This document shows positions 1 to 8,859 of a stretch of DNA of 64,000 nucleotides, piece after piece. Source of the DNA: Mucilaginibacter jinjuensis (GTDB taxonomy: Bacteria > Bacteroidota > Bacteroidia > Sphingobacteriales > Sphingobacteriaceae); NCBI RefSeq assembly GCF_028596025.1, contig NZ_CP117167.1, positions 1,550,001-1,614,000 on the forward strand, in the 5' to 3' direction. A model generated the notes under the pieces. The model saw only the letters and a program-made list of their open reading frames with translations. It had not been told where the DNA came from and ran no database searches. The position numbers and the translations under genes were made by a program. The stretch's first letter is position 1; every line of letters starts with the position of its first letter.

Positions 1-1781
1 AGGTTGTTGGCCTGTATAAATACCGATATTTTACGGTTGATTTTGTAATTAGCGCCAGCGCTTACGTCGGCGAATGATTTTATAGTATATGGTGTTGTTT
101 TCTCCTGATCGGCCAGCGAAAGCGTGCTGCTGCTTACGTAAGGCAAGTCTTTAGTTTCGCCTCGAACTACTAAAGTTCCTGTAATATTCAACTGGTTGGT
201 AATATGTAAAACAGTACCTGCGCTGATGTTAAACTTAGGCATATTCCAGGCGTAAAGCTGGCTGTTCATGCTGTAGCTTTTAAATTCGCCTTTACCGAAA
301 ATGTCCACATCGTCTGATGCTTTATAATCCAGCTCACCTTTAAATCCGCTTACTTTCGATTTACCATTATCATAAACCACCTGGAACTGGTTGTTACCTG
401 TTACCGGCAACAAGTTGCTCACAAATAAAGCCATGTCTTTAATCTGGTAACGGAAAACTTCGGCTTTGAAACCTAAGCCTGGCGCTAAGGTTCCTTTTAC
501 ACCGGCGGTAAGGTCAAGCTGATCTACACTGTTCTTGATATTGATATCCTGACCGATGAAAGGGTTTTCGTCTGCAAAGTTTTTCAATGAAGCTTTGTTT
601 ACATCGCCTTTGGCCTCCACATATAAACGCACATAATCCGGGATTACCTGTAACTCTGCCTTAGCAGCCGGGAATACCGATACACGCGATGATGCACCAA
701 ATTCTGTTACGATATTAACGCCTGCATCAATCTTATAGTTATCGCCCTGAAATTTTAAGTAAGGGTTTAAACGCAGCAGGTTATTACCCATGCTATAAGC
801 GTTATCTTTTTGCGACGTCAGATCTAACGTTCCACCCAAACCGGCATAAAACTGTTTAATGGTTTGGTTTAAGAAACCGGTTAACACCAAATTATTTTCG
901 CGAGCCTGGAATGCATTGCTCCAAATATACCCTTTAGCTTTTAAAGCATAATCGAGTACGCGGTCGGTATCTTTATAATTCTTTACCAGTTCACCTTCAG
1001 CGCCAATAGTACTAAAGTGTTGATGGGCAGGATCGACAGTTACCGGCGGGGTTTGCGGTACAAAACCATAAAAATAGTTGCTGCCATAGTTGTAGGTAAG
1101 CTTACCACTTAAAGTATTTTGATCGCCGATTGATTTACCGAAAACGCCAACTTCTTCGCGGCTCTGGTTCTGCTTCTCGGCATCAGAACCTTGCTGACCG
1201 AAGTGTTTGGCCCAGGCACCAAACTGTAAAGCCTGGTCTTTACCGTTATCAACATAAGCTTCGGCAAAAGTGGTTTTTAAATTACCAACACCTACTTTAA
1301 CATAGTTATTGTAGTTGATAGAATCGCGCTCGGCAGCAAGCTTGGCAGCTTCTAATTGTTTAATAGCTGTGTTTTGCTCCAGGCGTTTATCAATGCTGGT
1401 GTAAGTGAGAGGCGCCTTGAAAGGGATCTTCTCTTCCAGATCGGGGTTACGGCGAATTTTTACCGCATCGGCCAGTACCGGTTTGTAGGTTGTGGTAATC
1501 ACAATTTCTTCCGATAAGCTGTTGTTCTTATTCGGGTCGGTATTGGGGTTATTGGCGCCACCTTTTTTAGAAGTATCGCGGGCGGCTGATTTTGCAGCCA
1601 CATCGCCCAGTTTTTTAGCGTTGGTATTTTTAGCAGGCACAGTAGCAGCAGGTTTCTTTGCAGCCGGTTTAGCTGTAGTTTTGGCCTTAGGCTTCTGTGT
1701 GGTTGTTTGTGCGTTAGCAGCGGAAAAGCAAGCAACTGATCCTAAAACAAGCAAGCTGAATATATATCTTGAGTTCTTCAT
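1..1781 (-). CDS. Outer-membrane beta-barrel protein (TonB-dependent-receptor-like), C-terminus off window
   Basis: The gene is read leftward from an ATG at 1779-1781, preceded by a good AAGGAG ribosome site, and stays open to the window edge (about 593 codons seen). The protein starts with a signal peptide (MKNSRYIFSLLVLGSVACFS... ending near ANAQ), then a low-complexity Lys/Ala/Pro-rich stretch, then SEEIVITTTYKPVLADAVKI, which resembles the start of receptor-type barrels. Alternating aromatic and polar strands follow, as expected for an outer-membrane barrel. No clear plug domain was recognised, so substrate is unknown. It lies 17 bp downstream of the large TPR gene, and the two are probably co-transcribed; this pairing is familiar in Bacteroidota. 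The family name is inferred from architecture only. Confidence 0.75.
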   Translation of the reverse strand, partial: MKNSRYIFSLLVLGSVACFSAANAQTTTQKPKAKTTAKPAAKKPAATVPAKNTNAKKLGDVAAKSAARDTSKKGGANNPNTDPNKNNSLSEEIVITTTYKPVLADAVKIRRNPDLEEKIPFKAPLTYTSIDKRLEQNTAIKQLEAAKLAAERDSINYNNYVKVGVGNLKTTFAEAYVDNGKDQALQFGAWAKHFGQQGSDAEKQNQSREEVGVFGKSIGDQNTLSGKLTYNYGSNYFYGFVPQTPPVTVDPAHQHFSTIGAEGELVKNYKDTDRVLDYALKAKGYIWSNAFQARENNLVLTGFLNQTIKQFYAGLGGTLDLTSQKDNAYSMGNNLLRLNPYLKFQGDNYKIDAGVNIVTEFGASSRVSVFPAAKAELQVIPDYVRLYVEAKGDVNKASLKNFADENPFIGQDINIKNSVDQLDLTAGVKGTLAPGLGFKAEVFRYQIKDMALFVSNLLPVTGNNQFQVVYDNGKSKVSGFKGELDYKASDDVDIFGKGEFKSYSMNSQLYAWNMPKFNISAGTVLHITNQLNITGTLVVRGETKDLPYVSSSTLSLADQEKTTPYTIKSFADVSAGANYKINRKISVFIQANN

Positions 1782-1798
1782 TAGTCGTTCTCTTCTCC

Positions 1799-4700
1799 TT
1801 AGTTATTTTTGTTTTTCTTAGTTGTTGCCGCAGGATTGGTAGCTGTGGTATCTGAATTACCCTCCGGTATAGCAGGCGAAAGTTTTTGCAATTTTTCTGT
1901 AGCTGTAGGGATAATGTCATCGTCGGCTTTGTAGTTATCGAGCACACTTTGTAGTGTAGCCTTTGCCTGGAAGTTATCTTTTAGCTTCACATAGTTATCT
2001 GCCAGTAATATGAATGATTTGGCTAACCAGTAATCGTAGTTAGGCATCTTGTTTACGAGGTCGAAGCAGGTTTTTTGCGACTCTTTGTATTTGCCTTTAT
2101 TATACTCTACCAAAGCAATATTGTACTTGGCCTCGGCAGCACTTATGGTTTTGGTGTTGGCTACGGTGTAGTTCAGTTCTTTTAGGGCAGCGCTGGTATC
2201 CGCTTTATCAAGGTAAGCTTTACCGGCGAACAAACCTGTTTTAAATTTATCCTCATCTGACGATTTTTCGTTCTCGCGGATCAGCTTCACATACTTAAGC
2301 ACATCGTCCGACATTTCCATTTGCGAGTAGCAAATTACCAGGTTGTTGATCGCGAAGTTGTAATCGGCCTTGTATTCTGAATTAGTTTCCAGACGTTTCA
2401 GGAACACTACAGCTTCGTTATACTTTTTCTGTTTCAGGTAGTAGTTAGCCATACTGATGAGCGACTTCTCGGTATAAGGACTGGTCCAGTCGTTCAAAAT
2501 CACGTTGTAGTCCATCAACGCCTCGTCGCCACGGTTTAAGTTAACCAATGCCTGGGCGCGGATAAATCGCATCTGCTTTTCGTAGATCGGCTTAGGGAAC
2601 TTATCGTAATAAGCGTTAACTGCTGATACTGTACCTTGCCAGTCGCCCTTTAAATAAAGGTTATTGGCCGCAGTCGACATAATGTCTTCCTGCTGCGAAG
2701 TAGTATAGTTACCGATAGGCGTGGTGGTGGCATAGCTGATAAAGGTTTGCGCATCGCCCTTATCGGTATAGATCTTCTCAATCTGTTTTAATGCCTGCTT
2801 ACCTTCATCTGTTTGCGGGTATTGCTGTACCACTTGCTTAAATGAGGTAACAGCCTCATCATCGCGGTTAGCATTGTAATCGATCAGACCGATAGATACC
2901 AGCGCACGCGGCACATAGCTGCTTTGCGGGTATTTCTGGATCATGGCCTGCATTTGCGTTTTGGCCAAATCTCCTTTGTTTTGGATGAAATTGGTATAAG
3001 CAATCTCGAAATCGGCATCATCCGCAAAATCCGAATTTGGGAAACGGGTTAGTACATCATTCAGCGTAGCAATCTTGGCATCCGGTGCGCCTGTTAAACC
3101 CTGGATCATACCACGCTGAAATAAGGCGTAATCCTGCCCCTTGCTTTGTTGCTCAATAATGCGGTTATAATATTCCAGCGCTCGGCTGTAGCTTTTCAAT
3201 ACAAAATAGCTGTCACCTAAGCGGGCAATGGCATCATTCTCTGTGTTTTTATCTTTCTCGGTTCCGTTTAAGAATTTCTCGAAATAGTTAGCCGCTTTGC
3301 TATAAGCTTCGGCGTTGAAGGCAGAATAAGCTAGCGCATAGTTAGCGAAATTGGCTACATCAGTTTCGCGCGCAGCAGGCATATCCAAAAATGCCTCAAA
3401 TTTAGCTACCGATTCGGGGTACTTACGCACCTCATACATGGCTTCTGCTTCCCAATAGGTAGTTAACGCGGTGATCTTATCATCCTCGGGGTAACGCAGT
3501 GAACGAATGAAAATACCAATAGCATTCTCAAATGCACGTTCGTTAATAAACTCCAGTCCACGGTAATAGGTAACCTTTTGGTAAGCCATTTTAGCAGATT
3601 CTGAGTTGTTGGCAATAGGTTCCAGGATCTCGACAGCTTCGCGATAATTGCGGGAGTTGAGTAATTCTTCACCCAGTAAGATCTTTACATCATCGGTACG
3701 GGTACTGCGCGGATAGTTCTTCAGATACAATCGTGTAGCATCCAAAGCTTGAGTATTAAAATCGAGTTCGTATGAAAGTTTGGCGTATTGGAAAAGCGCA
3801 TCTTCCTGTAATTGCTTATCGAAGGTTAATTTCGAGGCTACAAAGTAGGCGTTACGCGCACTTTGCTTGTTATTTAGTTTTAAGAAAACATCACCCAGCG
3901 TATAATTACCATTCTGGCTGTATATGTCGCCACCATCAACCAGTTTTTCCAGCTCAACAGAAGCTTTGGGGTAATCTTTAACCTCGTAATAAGCATAACC
4001 CATTTGGTAGCTATCCTGTGTGTTCTGGGTTTTGCCTTGGTCTTGGCTTTTAAAACGGCTGTAGTATTTAACTGAGTTAGGGTAATCGGCCTTGGCGAAA
4101 TAAGATGCGGCAATTATACGCAGCATTTCAGTTTCGTGCTGCTGATGGGTATTGTTGATGATCGGGATGGCGTAACTTAAAACATCATCGTAACGTTTAT
4201 CTAAAAAGTAAACGGCAGTAATGTAATAAGGATAGCTGCTCTCGTATTTTTTAGAGTTCTTTAGTTTTTCGAAGTTAACCAGCGCAACATGATAGTCCTT
4301 ATTTAAGTAAGCGATGTAGGCGAAGTAATAGGTAGCATCTTCGGTATATGGCGAGTGGGTATTGCGTACATCGCCAAACAGCGGTTGCGCATTTTTTAAA
4401 TCGCCGGTGGCAAAGTAGGCATAAGCCTTACGGAACTTATATTCGGTGTTTTCCTTGCCGCTTAGGTCGCTGGCTTTTACTTTATCAAACCAGCGCAAGG
4501 CATCGGCATAGCTGGCACGTTTAAAGTATGAGCGGCCCATCTGGAAGTAAGCCAGTTTAGTAAACGGGTTTTCGGGATGCTCTTTAATAAAGCGCAGAAA
4601 CATGCTTTCTGCATCATCGTTACCTAGCTCGAGGGCGCAAAGGGCTTCGTAGTATTGTGCGTTTTCCTGAACGAGCGTTAGTTCCGATTCGAATTTAGAT

Positions 4701-4897
4701 TGATTGGTGGTTTTGTAACCCAGTTTCTCTACCTGTCTAAATTGCTCTGCGGCAGCTACATATTCGCCTTTGTCAAGCAATTCGGTAGCGGTATGGTATG
4801 TGCGGTAAACCTGGAACGATGGATTTTGCTGGGCCTGCGTTGCAGTGAGTGTTAAACATAACGGAGCCAGTAAAGCAATGTATTTGGGTTTAATCAT
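1799..4897 (-). CDS. Large secreted tetratricopeptide-repeat protein
   Basis: The protein is 1032 residues with an N-terminal signal peptide ending near TATQAQ. The rest is almost wholly TPR-type helical repeats, recognisable by recurring motifs such as YYEALCALELGN, AYYEVKDYPKASVEL and ARLGDSYFVLKSYSRALEYY. The C-terminus is a short Asn/Thr/Lys-rich tail. TPR arrays mediate protein-protein contacts. With a signal peptide and an outer-membrane barrel gene 17 bp downstream, a periplasmic or outer-membrane scaffold role is likely, though no partner is shown by the sequence. It is the first gene of the two-gene leftward unit, and the 185 bp upstream is AT-rich and probably carries the promoter. 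Confidence 0.9.
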   Translation of the reverse strand: MIKPKYIALLAPLCLTLTATQAQQNPSFQVYRTYHTATELLDKGEYVAAAEQFRQVEKLGYKTTNQSKFESELTLVQENAQYYEALCALELGNDDAESMFLRFIKEHPENPFTKLAYFQMGRSYFKRASYADALRWFDKVKASDLSGKENTEYKFRKAYAYFATGDLKNAQPLFGDVRNTHSPYTEDATYYFAYIAYLNKDYHVALVNFEKLKNSKKYESSYPYYITAVYFLDKRYDDVLSYAIPIINNTHQQHETEMLRIIAASYFAKADYPNSVKYYSRFKSQDQGKTQNTQDSYQMGYAYYEVKDYPKASVELEKLVDGGDIYSQNGNYTLGDVFLKLNNKQSARNAYFVASKLTFDKQLQEDALFQYAKLSYELDFNTQALDATRLYLKNYPRSTRTDDVKILLGEELLNSRNYREAVEILEPIANNSESAKMAYQKVTYYRGLEFINERAFENAIGIFIRSLRYPEDDKITALTTYWEAEAMYEVRKYPESVAKFEAFLDMPAARETDVANFANYALAYSAFNAEAYSKAANYFEKFLNGTEKDKNTENDAIARLGDSYFVLKSYSRALEYYNRIIEQQSKGQDYALFQRGMIQGLTGAPDAKIATLNDVLTRFPNSDFADDADFEIAYTNFIQNKGDLAKTQMQAMIQKYPQSSYVPRALVSIGLIDYNANRDDEAVTSFKQVVQQYPQTDEGKQALKQIEKIYTDKGDAQTFISYATTTPIGNYTTSQQEDIMSTAANNLYLKGDWQGTVSAVNAYYDKFPKPIYEKQMRFIRAQALVNLNRGDEALMDYNVILNDWTSPYTEKSLISMANYYLKQKKYNEAVVFLKRLETNSEYKADYNFAINNLVICYSQMEMSDDVLKYVKLIRENEKSSDEDKFKTGLFAGKAYLDKADTSAALKELNYTVANTKTISAAEAKYNIALVEYNKGKYKESQKTCFDLVNKMPNYDYWLAKSFILLADNYVKLKDNFQAKATLQSVLDNYKADDDIIPTATEKLQKLSPAIPEGNSDTTATNPAATTKKNKNN

Positions 4898-5099
4898 AAT
4901 TGATAATAACGGCGCTGTAAACAGCTATAAAATGCGTTTCATGGTAAATTTCCACAAAGGTGGTAAAATACTTTTCTATAACGAAGGTAAAAAAATGATG
5001 GTATAGCTTCTCAGAAAAAAAGCGATAAATATGAAAATATAGGATATTGAAATATGTAAAAACAGCATACGTTTATAAGATGTGTTAAGGGGAACAAAG

Positions 5100-6221
5100 T
5101 TGAGATTGAGAAAGTTTACAATATTAGTTAATTTATTAACTGTTGCTGTGTTTTGGTTGATTTTCAGTGCGTTTCAATTGCCTCAAAATCAAGATGAAGG
5201 TGTTTTAGTATGGCGCGATGTGCCCCTGAAAATAAAGGCAGCTAACTTTTATATTACTAATGTTATTGATGAGCGGACGGATAAAAAAATAATTGCCCGT
5301 TTAATCCCGGTTACTGCTTCAAACAATAAAAATATAGCCGAACCGGTAGCATTGCAGGGCGGTGGTTTGCTTACAATTGAACGGTTTTTGAAAGAGAACC
5401 TGCCTTATCGGGATAACTATAAACCGGTTATTATCAAGGTGAAAAAGCTATTGATCAATGAAACAGCTTTGTCCGATGGAAGGGTTGATGGTAAAATTGA
5501 ATTGTCCCTGTCATTCGATCTGAAAACGGGTGAGGACATGGAAGCCCACCTTGTAAACTATACAGGAGGCGCGCATTACATCCGCGCAAATAACCAGGCA
5601 GATGTTGCCAGTTCTGCTTTGCGGACCACCATTGAAAATGCAGTGATATATTTTAATACCTGGATGGAAAAGCAGGCTGATGTAAACCCGCTATTGGCAA
5701 AAAATGTAAAGCTGATATTCACTGATTATCATGATGAGCAGCCCGAGGGGGATACCATTTATTACTCGCTCAAACGGCCAATTACATGGGATGATTTTAA
5801 AGATAAGCGAAACATTAGCAGTAGTTATTCGGCAGCGGTTATGCCGGGCTTGGGTTTTACCGAACAAACGTCAATCAATAAGGGCATTATAACTATTCAT
5901 ATAGCCATGAAGGTTTATCTGCCTAAAAGTGCAAGCTGGGTAAAGAGTGGTGCCGAAAATGCCTATAACCTTAACCACGAGCAGCGGCATTTTGATATTG
6001 TAAAATTGGTAAGTGAGAAATTTAAGCGGCAAATGCTTGCAGAGACTATACCTGTATTAAACTACGATGGCAGTATTAATACAGCTTATTTTGATGCATT
6101 GCGCGAAATGGACCGCATGCAAAAGCAATACGATAACGAAACCGACCATGGTGTAAATGCATCGGCCCAACAAAGGTGGAATGAGTTTATTGATAAAGAA
6201 CTGGCTGCTTTTAAAAATTAA
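5100..6221 (+). CDS. Putative secreted/membrane-anchored zinc protease, DUF922-like
   Basis: After an N-terminal hydrophobic segment (FTILVNLLTVAVFWLIF), the protein is extracytoplasmic. The sequence NHEQRHFDIV near the C-terminal third fits the HExxH...D zinc-protease signature of DUF922-type proteins (His299, Glu300 and His303 counted from the upstream GTG). The preceding segment RPITWDDFKDK is also typical of that family. Two starts are possible: GTG at 5082, and TTG at 5100, which has AAGGGG seven bases upstream. I prefer TTG because of that ribosome site. Protease activity is inferred from the motif. The stop codon overlaps the convergent response-regulator stop in a shared TTAA. Confidence 0.75.
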   Translation: MRLRKFTILVNLLTVAVFWLIFSAFQLPQNQDEGVLVWRDVPLKIKAANFYITNVIDERTDKKIIARLIPVTASNNKNIAEPVALQGGGLLTIERFLKENLPYRDNYKPVIIKVKKLLINETALSDGRVDGKIELSLSFDLKTGEDMEAHLVNYTGGAHYIRANNQADVASSALRTTIENAVIYFNTWMEKQADVNPLLAKNVKLIFTDYHDEQPEGDTIYYSLKRPITWDDFKDKRNISSSYSAAVMPGLGFTEQTSINKGIITIHIAMKVYLPKSASWVKSGAENAYNLNHEQRHFDIVKLVSEKFKRQMLAETIPVLNYDGSINTAYFDALREMDRMQKQYDNETDHGVNASAQQRWNEFIDKELAAFKN

Positions 6222-6589
6222 GCCGCAGCGTTTGGCAACTGCCTTTGTATTTTTTGCAGTAATACGTTAATATCAAAAGGCTTAGCTAAGAAATCATCGG
6301 GGGCACAATCTTGTTTCAATACATCGGCAATATTGTGGCTGGCCGAGATCATGATTACCGGTATGGTGCGTGTTTTATCTTGCGATTTAATGGTGCGGCA
6401 TAGGTCGCGGCCATCGGCAGTACCAAGCATAATGTCCATTAATATCAAATCGGGTTCGTTTTGGTTTATCCTGTCAAAAAGCAAACGGCCATCAGCCAGC
6501 GTATCTACTTCGTAGCCCGAATCCTCTAAAATAAATTGTAGTATATCTAAGATATCTTTATCGTCGTCAACCGCTAAAATCCTTGTCAT
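6218..6589 (-). CDS. Stand-alone receiver-domain response regulator
   Basis: A single CheY-like receiver domain of about 123 residues with no output domain. Acidic pocket residues are in RILAVDDDKD, the phosphoacceptor is Asp52 (LILMDIML), and the conserved Lys103 sits in FLAKPFD. An in-frame TTG twelve bases upstream (6601) could also start it, but the ATG places the family motif at its usual distance from the N-terminus. It would receive phosphate from a kinase such as the PAS kinase at 8860-11511, but that pairing is inference. A second paralogous receiver lies at 8298-8663. Confidence 0.9.
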   Translation of the reverse strand: MTRILAVDDDKDILDILQFILEDSGYEVDTLADGRLLFDRINQNEPDLILMDIMLGTADGRDLCRTIKSQDKTRTIPVIMISASHNIADVLKQDCAPDDFLAKPFDINVLLQKIQRQLPNAAA

Positions 6590-6778
6590 GTGTCGTTTCA
6601 ATTTGCGTTCAGATTTGCTTTTTTAGTTCAGATCTGGTCAGTCTGTATCAGCTTTCGTCTACTCTTATAGACATATATTACAAAGCGTAAGTTATACACA
6701 AATGTGCAATTACTGTACCATATTTTTAAATAGTTGTAAAAAGCACCTATCAATTAATTCACAGCTATATTAAGTTGT

Positions 6779-6786
6779 TATTTTTG
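6779..6786 (+). promoter_or_regulatory. Bacteroidota -7 promoter box TATTTTTG
   Basis: A full match to the Bacteroidota -7 consensus TAnnTTTG lies 31 bp upstream of the GH5 ATG, the usual leader distance. No clear -33 TTTG was found at the expected spacing, so the call rests on the -7 box and position. Confidence 0.45.
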
Positions 6787-6816
6787 TAAATACAATACCA
6801 TCACGTTACATTATTT

Positions 6817-8037
6817 ATGAAAAAATTTACCGCATTTGTATGCCTTATGGGGCTTATTTACACATCGGCTATCAGTCAGCCGAAAAAATTCATCAGTGTA
6901 AAAGGCAAAGAAATTGTTGATATTAATAATAAGCCTTTTTTAATCAAAGGCACAAATTTGGGTAACTGGCTTATCCCAGAGGGCTATATGTTTAAATTTA
7001 AAGACATTAGTTCGCCAAAACTGATCAATGAGGCTTTTAATGAACTCATTGGCCCTGAAGAGACTAAAGCCTTCTGGACTAAGTATCTCGATAACTATAT
7101 TACTGAAGGAGATATCCATTATTTAAAGAGCATTGGCTGTAACTCTATCCGGGTACCGTTTAACTATCGTTTGTTTACTAACGAAACTTATTTGGGTACT
7201 ACCGATGCCAATCGTGGGTTCAGGATCTTAGACCGCTTAATTGGCTGGTGTAAAAAAGAAAACCTGTATGTGATACTGGATATGCACGCTGCACCCGGCG
7301 GCCAAACCGGCGATAATATTGATGATGGCGATGGGTACCCTTTCCTTTTCACCAGTGCGGCATCGCGTAAGCTTACTGTGGATATCTGGACTAAGATTGC
7401 TGCCCGTTACTATAACGAGCCCATTGTTTTAGGATATGATTTACTGAACGAACCTATTGCGCATTATTTTAACACAGCAGAAATTAACCCATACCTGGAG
7501 CCTGTGTACAAAGAAATTGTAGCTGGCATTCGTACGGTTGATAAAAATCACCTCGTGTTTTTGGGTGGAGCGCAATGGGATAGTAACTTTAAAGTGTTTG
7601 GTAAACCATTTGATAGCAAAGCAGTGTATACGTTTCACAAATACTGGACGGCCAGCACGCAGGACGTAATACAGGATTATCTTGATTTTAGAGATAAATA
7701 TAATGTGCCGGTTTATTGCGGCGAAACCGGCGAGAATAAGAACGACTGGGATGAAGCCTTCCGCAAAATGCTGGAGAAAAATAATGTGGGCTGGCACTTC
7801 TGGCCATACAAAAAAATGGATGCCGAAAGCAGTTTCATGACCTTTAATAAACCTGATGGTTATGATACCATAGTTGAATATACCGAAAAGAAACGCGAAA
7901 GCTTTGAAGATATCCGTAAAGCTGCCCCTGCAGACCGGGCTGCCATTAAAAAGGCATTATATGATATGATTGAGAATAGCAAGTTTGCCAATGCACGCCC
8001 TAATAAGGCTTATAGTGATGCGTTAGGGTTGAAATAA
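6817..8037 (+). CDS. Secreted glycoside hydrolase family 5 (endo/exo-glucanase type)
   Basis: A 406-residue enzyme with a signal peptide ending near SAISQP. The GH5 TIM-barrel signatures are in order: GTNLGNWLIPEG (about 45-56), NSIRVPFNYR (109-118), VILDMHAAPGGQ (152-163), LLNEPIAH (209-216; acid/base Glu212) and VYCGETGEN (299-307; nucleophile Glu303). The closest general resemblance is to GH5 exo-beta-1,3-glucanase/cellulase proteins; the substrate cannot be fixed from the sequence. It is monocistronic, with a -7 box 31 bp upstream. Its last 21 codons plus stop are repeated immediately downstream as part of a 109-bp tandem duplication, which leaves this copy of the gene intact. Confidence 0.9.
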   Translation: MKKFTAFVCLMGLIYTSAISQPKKFISVKGKEIVDINNKPFLIKGTNLGNWLIPEGYMFKFKDISSPKLINEAFNELIGPEETKAFWTKYLDNYITEGDIHYLKSIGCNSIRVPFNYRLFTNETYLGTTDANRGFRILDRLIGWCKKENLYVILDMHAAPGGQTGDNIDDGDGYPFLFTSAASRKLTVDIWTKIAARYYNEPIVLGYDLLNEPIAHYFNTAEINPYLEPVYKEIVAGIRTVDKNHLVFLGGAQWDSNFKVFGKPFDSKAVYTFHKYWTASTQDVIQDYLDFRDKYNVPVYCGETGENKNDWDEAFRKMLEKNNVGWHFWPYKKMDAESSFMTFNKPDGYDTIVEYTEKKRESFEDIRKAAPADRAAIKKALYDMIENSKFANARPNKAYSDALGLK

Positions 8038-8191
8038 GGATCAGAATTTTCAGAATTTAAGAATGATCAGAATGCCTTAATGGAATAGCAAGTTTGCCAA
8101 TGCACGCCCTAATAAGGCTTATAGTGATGCGTTAGGGTTGAAATAAGGATCAGGATTTTCAGAATTTAAGAATGATCAGAATGCCTTAATG
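7974..8191 (+). repeat. 109-bp tandem duplication covering the GH5 3' end
   Basis: Copy 1 is 7974-8082 and copy 2 is 8083-8191; they differ at one base seen by eye (cagaatttt versus caggatttt). Each contains the last 21 GH5 codons, the TAA stop and about 45 bp of 3' flank with a tcagaatt-rich motif. The second copy therefore carries a non-translated fragment of the gene tail. The high identity implies a recent event or an assembly artefact. Confidence 0.93.
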
Positions 8192-8297
8192 GATTTAAAC
8201 TGGTCATTCTTAAATTATCTTAATAAAGGCAAGGGATAATGAAATAATTCTGCCAATTCTCTAATTCTGTTAATTCAGATTCAAGACAAGATTAATC

Positions 8298-8663
8298 TCA
8301 TTCAACATCCACCAGGTTATTTACCTTCTCAATCAGTTCAACCAGATCGAAGGGCTTGTCGATAATGGCATCACAACCGTAAGCAAACAAATCGTTGCTA
8401 TGGTTAACGTATGCCGAAAAAATAATGATAGGTATTGCGTTAAGAGCAGGGATAGCTTTAATCTGCCGGCATATTTCGCCGCCGTTAATATTTCCCAGCC
8501 GGTAATCTAGGATAATAAGATCGGGTTTAAACTCATTAACTACGGCAATATAATCGCTGGAATCGGATTTGGCCATTACCTCGAAATTTTCGTAGGCCAG
8601 GGTTTCCTGCACAATGTCAAGAATATCCTGATTGTCATCAATTATTAAAATTCTTTTTGCCAT
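8298..8663 (-). CDS. Stand-alone receiver-domain response regulator
   Basis: A 121-residue CheY-like receiver domain without an output module. Features are the acidic pair in RILIIDDNQD, phosphoacceptor Asp53 (LIILDYRLG) and Lys103 in IIDKPFD. It is divergent from the multi-PAS histidine kinase that starts 197 bp away, the natural candidate partner although direct pairing is not proven. It is similar in organisation to the receiver at 6218-6589, and both flank the GH5 gene. Confidence 0.92.
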   Translation of the reverse strand: MAKRILIIDDNQDILDIVQETLAYENFEVMAKSDSSDYIAVVNEFKPDLIILDYRLGNINGGEICRQIKAIPALNAIPIIIFSAYVNHSNDLFAYGCDAIIDKPFDLVELIEKVNNLVDVE

Positions 8664-8832
8664 ATTAAAAATTAATTGAGGATGCTTGTGATACGATACA
8701 ATAAGGATACGGGGTAATGAGCAGAATAGCTACACTTAATGAAACGTTCGGGCTAATAAAATCGTATCAGTTAATCAATTAATAAGTAAAGATATATATT
8801 AAAGGCTAATATTATATACAGCTATATTGTTT

Positions 8833-8840
8833 TAAATTTG
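8833..8840 (+). promoter_or_regulatory. Bacteroidota -7 promoter box TAAATTTG
   Basis: A full TAnnTTTG match lies 19 bp upstream of the GTG start of the PAS kinase. No good -33 box was seen. Confidence 0.4.
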
Positions 8841-8859
8841 TAAAATACTAATTACACCT

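Noticed and set aside
1492-1821. Rightward frame inside the receptor-gene start
   Set aside because: It runs antisense to the signal-peptide and Ala/Lys-rich part of a real gene with a ribosome site, and its product is low-complexity hydrophobic sequence.
7974-8191. CRISPR-like or multi-copy tandem array
   Set aside because: Only two contiguous copies with no spacers.
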